Below are positions 7,456 to 10,253 of a stretch of DNA of 10,253 nt, piece after piece. The notes beneath the pieces were generated by a model that saw only the letters and a program-made list of their open reading frames with translations, was not told the DNA's origin and ran no database searches. The stretch is taken from assembly GCA_902783735.1 (NCBI GenBank), contig CACZSE010000233.1, positions 1 through 10,253 of the forward strand, given 5' to 3'. Position 1 is the first letter of the stretch. Each line of letters begins with the position of its first letter. The stretch comes from an uncultured Lachnospiraceae bacterium. Its GTDB lineage: Bacteria > Bacillota > Clostridia > Lachnospirales > Lachnospiraceae. A program made the translations under genes and the position numbers.

Positions 7456-8172
7456 AGAAGGAAAGCACTTGTTACCGGGGCGTCCAGAGGAATAGGTAAA
7501 GCGATAGCGATAAAACTGGCATCGGAAGGATGCGATCTGGTTCTTACCTGTCAAAACAACATTGATGCTTTACAGGATATAGCGAATGACCTTTCCGGTC
7601 AATACAATATAAAGTGTCTGGCTTATAAATGTGATGTATCGGATCCGTCTCAGATAGAGGAACTTTTTTTAAAAGAAAATGATTATGACATCATAGTCAA
7701 TAATGCCGGAATATCTTATATAGGTCTTATACAGGACATGAGTTTGGAGGAGTGGGATCGTGTGATATCCACGAACTTAAGCAGTGTCTTCTATATTATA
7801 AGAAAAGCAGTGCCCTACATGATAGATCAAAAGACGGGATGTATCATTAACATATCTTCGATGTGGGGGGACTGCGGCGCATCCATGGAAGTTGCATATA
7901 GTGCTTCCAAGGCGGGCGTTAACGGACTGACAAAGGCATTGGCAAAGGAACTTGCTCCAAGCAATATAAAGGTCAATGCGATAGCGTGTGGCGTTATAGA
8001 TACGGATATGAACGCTTGCTTTAATAATGAGGAAAGGGAAGCTCTCTGTGAGAGCATACCCGCTGGGAGATTTGGAAACTCAGCTGAAGTGGCGCAAGTC
8101 ACATGGCAACTTATTAATTGTCCCGGTTATCTTACGGGACAAGTTATCAACGTAGACGGAGGTTTCATATGA
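7453..8172 (+). CDS. ymfI: Short-chain dehydrogenase/reductase, FabG-like, probably YmfI-type EF-P 5-aminopentanone reductase
   Basis: This 239-residue classical SDR has the Rossmann TGASRGIG (8-15), NNAG (83-86) and the catalytic tetrad N108, S136, Y149, K153. The region around the active site reads SSMWGDCGASMEVAYSASK. As I recall it, Bacillus YmfI carries SSIWGETGAS followed by EV-YS at the same place, whereas housekeeping FabG has a different segment here. YmfI-type enzymes reduce a 5-aminopentanone group on the modified lysine or arginine tip of elongation factor P to 5-aminopentanol. The assignment is inference from this motif; a 3-oxoacyl-ACP reductase remains possible, although no other fatty-acid gene is nearby. 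Cys179 replaces the usual Pro of the PG motif after the active site. The start is supported by GGGAGAG at 7440-7446. Its end overlaps trxB by ATGA. Confidence 0.85.
   Translation: MRRKALVTGASRGIGKAIAIKLASEGCDLVLTCQNNIDALQDIANDLSGQYNIKCLAYKCDVSDPSQIEELFLKENDYDIIVNNAGISYIGLIQDMSLEEWDRVISTNLSSVFYIIRKAVPYMIDQKTGCIINISSMWGDCGASMEVAYSASKAGVNGLTKALAKELAPSNIKVNAIACGVIDTDMNACFNNEEREALCESIPAGRFGNSAEVAQVTWQLINCPGYLTGQVINVDGGFI
8158..8163 (+). promoter_or_regulatory. Strong ribosome-binding site for trxB inside the reductase gene
   Basis: GGAGGT at 8158-8163, five bases before the trxB ATG, is a near-perfect Shine-Dalgarno. The same bases encode the two glycines of the conserved C-terminal VDGGF motif of the reductase. 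It decides the trxB start at 8169 over the in-frame upstream ATG at 8118. Confidence 0.85.
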
Positions 8173-9095
8173 ACACAAATGAAAGAGATCTTATAATCAT
8201 CGGTGCAGGTCCGGCAGGACTCACGGCAGCTATATACGCAAAGCGTGCAGGAATGGATACGCTCGTAATAGACGAGACTGGCATGGGAGGAGGACAGATA
8301 GTAAATACATATGAAGTAGACAACTATCCCGGACTTATTCACATAAACGGTTTCGATATGGGCATGAAGTTTAAAGAGCATGCGACCGAGCTGGGGGCAG
8401 AATTTGCCGATACCGCAGTAAACTGCGTAACGAAGAAAGACGGAAAGATCCATGTTTCTACGGATGCAGGCGAATATGTTTCAAAAGCAATCATTATAGC
8501 TACAGGTGCTACACACAGAGAGCTCGGTGCTCCGGGCGAAAAAGAATTGAGAGGAATGGGCGTGTCTTATTGTGCGACCTGTGATGGCGCTTTTTTCAGA
8601 AATCGTGTTACAGCAGTTGTTGGCGGTGGAGATGTGGCGCTTGAAGATGCTTTGTTTTTGGCGAGAGGATGCTCAAAGGTTTACCTGATCCATAGAAGAG
8701 ACGAGTTCAGAGGTGCGAAGATTCTTGCTGATAAGGTAAAGGCTGCCGAGAATATCGAGATACTCTATGACAGTAAAGTGACAAATATCATCGGTGATGA
8801 AGCGGTAGAAAAGATAGATGTTGAGAATGTAAAGACCGGTGAAGTTAAGCAGGTTGAATTGAACGGTATTTTTATTGCGGTTGGAATGAAGCCTGTCACG
8901 GAGACCTTTAAGGATCTTGTTGAGCTTGATGAATCAGGCTACATAGTAGCTGGTGAAGATTGCATAACGAGCTGTGAAGGTGTTTTTGTGGCAGGAGATG
9001 TTAGAACAAAGAGATTAAGACAGGTTATAACCGCAGCTTCGGATGGAGCAAATGCCATAACTTCCGTATCGGAATACTTCAATAACATGAAGTAA
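8169..9095 (+). CDS. trxB: Thioredoxin reductase (NADPH, FAD-dependent)
   Basis: TrxB passes electrons from NADPH through FAD and a redox disulfide to thioredoxin, keeping cytoplasmic thiols reduced. The 308-residue protein has the low-molecular-weight TrxB layout: FAD-binding GAGPAG (12-17), GGGQIVNTYEVDNYPG (40-55), ATGA (111-114), the redox-active CATC (C135 and C138), an NADP domain with GGGDVALED (152-160) and HRRDEFR (175-181, the NADPH-type arginines), and the closing FAD motif GVFVAGDVRTKRLRQ. The adjacent ATG at 8118 would add 17 unrelated residues ahead of the FAD motif and has no ribosome site like GGAGGT. It is coupled to the upstream reductase by a four-base overlap. No thioredoxin gene is adjacent in the window. 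A ferredoxin-dependent flavin reductase is less likely because of the HRR NADPH signature. Confidence 0.97.
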   Translation: MNTNERDLIIIGAGPAGLTAAIYAKRAGMDTLVIDETGMGGGQIVNTYEVDNYPGLIHINGFDMGMKFKEHATELGAEFADTAVNCVTKKDGKIHVSTDAGEYVSKAIIIATGATHRELGAPGEKELRGMGVSYCATCDGAFFRNRVTAVVGGGDVALEDALFLARGCSKVYLIHRRDEFRGAKILADKVKAAENIEILYDSKVTNIIGDEAVEKIDVENVKTGEVKQVELNGIFIAVGMKPVTETFKDLVELDESGYIVAGEDCITSCEGVFVAGDVRTKRLRQVITAASDGANAITSVSEYFNNMK

Positions 9096-9131
9096 TTTTG
9101 CACAGAAAACATTATGCATAAACTGTAAAAA

Positions 9132-9291
9132 AGTGTTAAAAATCTTCATATAGTTTACATAAAACTCCTTAAAAGTTGACAATAATGAAATTCAGTGTTA
9201 AGGTGTTTAGGAATTCGCGTTCATAATACGAGGGGAAACATTGTTGTCAGACTCTATTTGAAAGGTGATTTATGAAATTTAAAAGTGTTAA
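9132..9291 (+). repeat. Three direct copies of the octamer AGTGTTAA
   Basis: AGTGTTAA occurs at 9132-9139, 9194-9201 and 9284-9291. The second copy overlaps the predicted -10 region, and the third covers codons 5-7 of the SH3b gene. Spacing is uneven (62 and 90 bases). It could be a regulator site or chance in AT-rich DNA. Confidence 0.3.
9176..9204 (+). promoter_or_regulatory. Promoter for the exported SH3b protein gene
   Basis: A consensus TTGACA at 9176-9181 is followed after 17 bases by TAAGGT (9199-9204), a poor -10 that is helped by TGT (9196-9198), an extended -10 element. The start would be near 9211, giving a leader of about 60 bases. The rest of the 176-base gap after trxB is AT-rich and holds no convincing terminator hairpin; short AGTTTA/TAAACT pairings exist but are weak. 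Confidence 0.6.
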
Positions 9292-10253
9292 GACCTTGCT
9301 GTTTATTGTCACAGCGGGCGTGACATTTGGATTGAGTGGTTTTTCAAGTCATGCTGAAAAATTATCGGGCATGCTTCCGGCTGCGGGCTTTGGAGCGCAG
9401 GTTGAAGAAGGAGCTTCGGTAAGTGACGTTAAGGACGAGGTACAGCAGTTGATGCAGGGTGCGAATGGATCATCCTCCCAGGCTAAGCTGGATTCGAACA
9501 GTGCAACGACTGCAAAAGCTACGGTTTCGGCAGATAAAAAAGTAGTCGAAGCCAAAATACCGGAAATTAAGGTTAACGAAAAAACAAAAGAGGAAGAAGA
9601 GTTTTCTAATCTGGTCATAGCCAGGGTGGACAATTACGTCAACGTAAGGGATATACCGGGAGAAGACGGTGAGATTGTCGGAAAACTCTACGATAAATCT
9701 GTCGGAGATTTTATCGAAGAAGAAAACGGATGGTACAAGATCAGATCCGGAAACTGTACCGGCTATGTTAAAGCAGAGTATTGCGTTACCGGAGAAGAAG
9801 CTATCGAGGTGGCAAAGGAAGTAGGTACGAGGATCGCAACTGTCACTACGACTACTTTAAAAGTAAGGGAAGATCCCAGCCTTGATGCAAGTGTACTCGG
9901 ATTGGTACCTATCGAAGACGAACTTGTTGTTCTTGAGGAAGTGGACGGATGGGTCAAGGTAGATATAGAAGAAGGATACGGATATGTTTCTTTGGACTAT
10001 GTCGATCTCAGTACCGAATTCGTAAAGGCTGAATCCAAAGAAGAAGAGGAAGCCAGACTCAGGAAAGAGAAAGAAGAAAGAGATAAGGCCAACGCAGCAG
10101 CTGCTGCAGCAAAAGCAGCAAGAGAAGCGGCTCAGGCGTCGACGGAACAGCAGGCTGGGAATCCTGATGCGAATGTTCAGGAACAGGCGCCTCAAACACC
10201 GGAATATACAGTCGGTGGAGATTCTACGGGAGCCAGCGTTGCCAATTATGCAT
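9272..10253 (+). CDS. Exported double-SH3b cell-wall protein, probably NlpC/P60 peptidoglycan hydrolase (3' end outside window)
   Basis: The frame stays open from the ATG at 9272 to the window end (327 residues), with the ribosome site AAGGTGAT at 9262-9269. A signal peptide (1-28; KFKSVK, a hydrophobic core, then SHA before Glu29) implies export. A low-complexity Ser/Ala/Lys linker follows. Next are two bacterial SH3 domains, about 115-173 (VNVRDIPG, then NGWYKI and GYVKAEYC) and 187-246 (LKVREDPS, then DGWVKV and GYVSLDYV); such domains usually bind cell-wall peptides. After them come a charged, alanine-rich helical stretch (about 254-290) and a Gln/Pro-rich linker. The last residues, TGASVANYA, match how an NlpC/P60 cysteine peptidase domain often begins in Lachnospiraceae proteins, but no catalytic residue is in view. 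A different C-terminal hydrolase, such as a SleB-type hydrolase, is possible. It has its own promoter, so it is separate from trxB. Confidence 0.88.
   Translation, partial: MKFKSVKTLLFIVTAGVTFGLSGFSSHAEKLSGMLPAAGFGAQVEEGASVSDVKDEVQQLMQGANGSSSQAKLDSNSATTAKATVSADKKVVEAKIPEIKVNEKTKEEEEFSNLVIARVDNYVNVRDIPGEDGEIVGKLYDKSVGDFIEEENGWYKIRSGNCTGYVKAEYCVTGEEAIEVAKEVGTRIATVTTTTLKVREDPSLDASVLGLVPIEDELVVLEEVDGWVKVDIEEGYGYVSLDYVDLSTEFVKAESKEEEEARLRKEKEERDKANAAAAAAKAAREAAQASTEQQAGNPDANVQEQAPQTPEYTVGGDSTGASVANYA

Noticed and set aside
8118..8168. ATG at 8118 as the trxB start
   Set aside because: It would lie deep within the reductase gene and add 17 basic residues before the FAD motif; GGAGGT points to 8169.
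9211..9271. Possible cyclic di-AMP (ydaO-type) riboswitch before the SH3b gene
   Set aside because: This class often controls wall hydrolases, but the leader is only about 60 bases and I see none of its conserved purine-rich elements.

Overview
The window looks like chromosomal DNA of a low-to-moderate GC Gram-positive anaerobe, most likely a Clostridia member of the Lachnospiraceae (Butyrivibrio/Pseudobutyrivibrio-like). The reasons are AGGAG-type ribosome sites, AGA/ATA-rich codon use, a comEA-comEC pair of Firmicutes type, a secreted SH3b protein that is probably an NlpC/P60 hydrolase, and the cyclic (ArgJ-based) arginine pathway. All genes are on the + strand. No RNA genes, insertion sequences, CRISPR arrays or prophage genes were seen, and no intergenic gap exceeds 180 bases. 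The taxonomic call is inference from style, not from a marker gene.

The layout falls into four blocks. Block 1 (2-4224) is the end of an arginine-biosynthesis operon: the C-terminal half of argJ, then argB and argD overlapping by ATGA. After a 20-base gap comes a membrane-anchored, MalE-type substrate-binding protein with an unusual acidic insert and no transporter partners in view. Block 2 (4255-7366) starts with a strong sigma-A-like promoter and carries comEA and comEC, again overlapping by ATGA. ComEA looks like a lipoprotein, and its ribosome-binding site lies inside a predicted hairpin with a GAAA loop. Block 3 (about 7367-9095) carries a short-chain reductase that resembles YmfI-type EF-P 5-aminopentanone reductases more than housekeeping FabG, overlapping thioredoxin reductase trxB by ATGA. 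Block 4 (about 9176 to the window end) is a separately promoted, exported double-SH3b protein cut off just where an NlpC/P60 catalytic domain would begin.

Functionally, ArgJ, ArgB and ArgD carry out acetyl-group recycling, N-acetylglutamate phosphorylation and transamination towards N-acetylornithine. ComEA and ComEC are the DNA receptor and the inner-membrane DNA channel of natural transformation. YmfI-like reductase and TrxB are both NAD(P)H oxidoreductases but act in separate processes.

The most interesting signals are regulatory and architectural. They are the hairpin covering the comEA ribosome site, an AU-only hairpin pairing the start codon of the reductase, the orphan acidic-insert binding protein in the arginine operon, and a predicted lipid-anchored ComEA. 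No clearly new multi-gene system is visible; most of the window is well-known housekeeping and competence machinery.
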